Shown here piece after piece: positions 6,346 through 7,267 of a stretch of 7,267 nt of DNA. The position numbers and the translations under genes were made by a program. Under the pieces are notes generated by a model. It was given only the letters and a program-made list of their open reading frames with translations, had not been told where the DNA came from and made no database searches. The stretch's first letter is position 1. Each line of letters starts with the position of its first letter. The stretch spans positions 1 to 7,267 of the forward strand of contig JAJFLS010000696.1 of the NCBI GenBank assembly GCA_021772595.1, read 5' to 3'. The stretch is from Opitutales bacterium (lineage in GTDB: Bacteria; Verrucomicrobiota; Verrucomicrobiia; Opitutales; Opitutaceae).

Positions 6346-6635
6346 TTGCTGAGGGAACGCTCTAGAAATCGGGCTTGGTTGGCAGCTCCGCGTCTTTTTT
6401 CAATCGTATTCCCTTCGAGAAATTGACCTCCGAGAAGTGTGACCTTCGGCTCGGGCAAAGCGCTTCGCTCGTTGCAGTAGAGGGGTGAGTCGCCGAAGCG
6501 ATCGATTCGAAAGTAGGGGTGGCCTTGCCTGGGCATTCGGTGTGATTGAGACGACGGTTTAAGAGTGCTGTTTGAGGATTGAAGGTATGTTTTGAAGATG
6601 GCGTCGCAATGTAATTCAACATGTTCGATAATCAA
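6342..6635 (-). other. Doubtful 97-codon ORF or gene remnant upstream of the sulfatase
   Basis: An open frame whose TGA overlaps the sulfatase ATG (ATGA at 6342-6345), which would suit translational coupling, especially as the sulfatase lacks its own ribosome binding site. The product has no signal, membrane segment or family I recognise; the later half ('PEPKVTLLGGQFLEGN') reads more like protein than the first half. A second frame is open over nearly the same bases (6362-6622), so coding is uncertain. It may be a real small gene, a decayed gene end, or chance. Confidence 0.2.
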
Positions 6636-6828
6636 GCGGATCGCTCTTGCGGGGAGGAATTCTCAATCGCTCTCCTGCAAAGGGCACACGCGTCAACTTA
6701 AGCGGTCTTATGTTGTTCCAGGCCGCATTCGCGTCGTAGCTACGCCGGAACGTCAATTCGGGTGAGGCCTCAGCGTCTTCCCTTCCCTTTATTTTTGCCA
6801 CGCGTCATTTTATTGTTACGATAGGTTT
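6346..6828. other. Intergenic region upstream of the sulfatase operon
   Basis: About 480 bases between the divergent sulfatase and 73-codon gene, with no well-supported gene. Two weak leftward promoter candidates for the operon can be seen. One is TTGATT, 16 bases, TACATT (complement of 6608-6635). The other is a -10-like TAAAAT (complement of 6807-6812) without a good -35. A perfect palindrome CGTAGCTACG lies at 6735-6744. Minus-strand ORFs here overlap one another and look accidental. Confidence 0.4.
6795..6822 (+). promoter_or_regulatory. Sigma-70-like promoter for a leaderless 73-codon gene
   Basis: TTGCCA (6795-6800), a 16-base spacer, then TACGAT (6817-6822). The -35 matches the consensus at five of six positions, the -10 at four of six. 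Transcription would begin about 6-8 bases later, at or next to the ATG at 6829, predicting a leaderless mRNA. Confidence 0.5.
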
Positions 6829-7050
6829 ATGAAGCAAAAAGTGAGAAGACACATTGAATCGATGATCGATGGGCGTCCGGAAATTATCGTGCTTGCCGAT
6901 CGGCTCCTTACATCTAGCGAGTACGAGCGGATCCGTGAAAACGCCGAGGAGCTTGAAGAAGAGATCCCATTCGAAGAACCCTTGCGATTGGATCTAACGG
7001 GTGCGAATATCAGCGAAGCCATAGAAGACCTCCGCCCGTACATTCTTTAG
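6829..7050 (+). CDS. Small acidic protein of unknown function
   Basis: A 73-residue protein I do not recognise. It begins basic (K2, K4, R6, R7) and becomes strongly acidic in the middle, with the run 'ENAEELEEEIPFEEP' at about 37-51. It looks mainly helical; there is no membrane segment, signal peptide, cysteine or zinc motif. The frame upstream is open only to 6766 with no earlier ATG or GTG, so the ATG at 6829 is the start. Only a weak AGG precedes it, and a promoter-like pair sits directly upstream. It is divergent from the sulfatase operon and has no partner on its strand within the window. The size and charge would suit a small regulator or antitoxin, but nothing in the sequence proves either. 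Confidence 0.6.
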   Translation: MKQKVRRHIESMIDGRPEIIVLADRLLTSSEYERIRENAEELEEEIPFEEPLRLDLTGANISEAIEDLRPYIL

Positions 7051-7066
7051 GCAATGATATTGATTC

Positions 7067-7090
7067 ACGCGAAGTCGCTAAGACGCGAAG
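7067..7090. repeat. Tandem 8-mer repeat, three units
   Basis: ACGCGAAG, TCGCTAAG, ACGCGAAG in direct succession. The first and third units are identical and the middle differs at two positions. It lies 17 bases after the stop of the 73-codon gene. It could be part of a dispersed intergenic repeat; the function is unknown. Confidence 0.5.
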
Positions 7091-7141
7091 GAAGAAAGTT
7101 GGAATCAATCAACTCCGATCCTCGGCAGCAATTCCGAGTCC

Positions 7142-7247
7142 CTAAGAGAGAGTTTAATAAGTCAGTTCGGCGAATCGTTGGAACGGGACGGCGCCCGGGC
7201 GCTACCCTGGAATTCCCTTCAATTAGGTAGCGTTCGGGCGCCGCCCC
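7142..7247 (+). repeat. Second element with the same terminus but a different hairpin
   Basis: Bases 7142-7167 match the right terminus of the element at 4751-4899 at 22 of 26 positions (read from its end inwards), sharing CTAAGAGA and AATAAGTCAGT. Inside follows another hairpin: a 22-base arm (7185-7206) complementary to 7226-7247 at 19 positions, with GC-rich cores GGCGCCCG and CGGGCGCC. The opposite terminus would lie at or beyond the right window edge, so the element is probably cut off. Confidence 0.55.
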
Positions 7248-7267
7248 GAATGTATTTCCATTTATTA

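Noticed and set aside
6616..6801. 61-codon minus-strand ORF starting at GTG
   Set aside because: No ribosome binding site and no domain; it crosses a DNA palindrome and overlaps another doubtful ORF.

Overview
The window looks like a chromosomal stretch of a free-living, Gram-negative-type bacterium with intermediate GC. Its genes mostly lack strong Shine-Dalgarno sequences. It carries a formylglycine-type sulfatase and several small extragenic palindromes. My best guess is Verrucomicrobiota or a related PVC lineage. That rests on overall character, not on a marker gene, so confidence is low to moderate.

Layout: (1) At the left edge, on the minus strand, is an OmpR-type response regulator cut by the window end. 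A DUF2231-type membrane protein lies upstream of it, with a rho-independent terminator between the two. (2) About 370 bases without a gene follow (1243-1615). They hold AT-rich palindromes and a striking 13-bp perfect inverted repeat with an extra half-site (1382-1446), which looks like an operator. (3) A minus-strand cluster comes next, in transcription order: a cytosolic-type sulfatase (6345 to 4885), the tripartite tricarboxylate transporter (TTT) receptor tctC (4741 to 3764), the large membrane subunit tctA (3593 to 2076) and the small membrane subunit tctB (2083 to 1616). The last two overlap. (4) Upstream of the sulfatase are about 480 bases with only doubtful small ORFs, then a plus-strand 73-codon gene of unknown function that appears to be read from a leaderless transcript. 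(5) The right edge is full of small repeats.

The likely joint role of the cluster is uptake and desulfation of an organic sulfate. TctC would bind the compound outside the inner membrane and TctA/TctB would carry it in. The sulfatase has no signal peptide and would remove the sulfate in the cytoplasm. This is inferred from gene order, strand and the missing signal peptide. The substrate is not known.

The most unusual non-coding feature is a set of palindromic elements in the operon gaps. One 149-base element (4751-4899) fills the whole sulfatase-tctC gap and supplies the stop codon of the sulfatase. Its terminal sequence recurs at 7142-7167 next to a different hairpin. Its core hairpin recurs in the tctC-tctA gap with a compensating base-pair change. 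No transposase, tRNA, rRNA or CRISPR array was seen.
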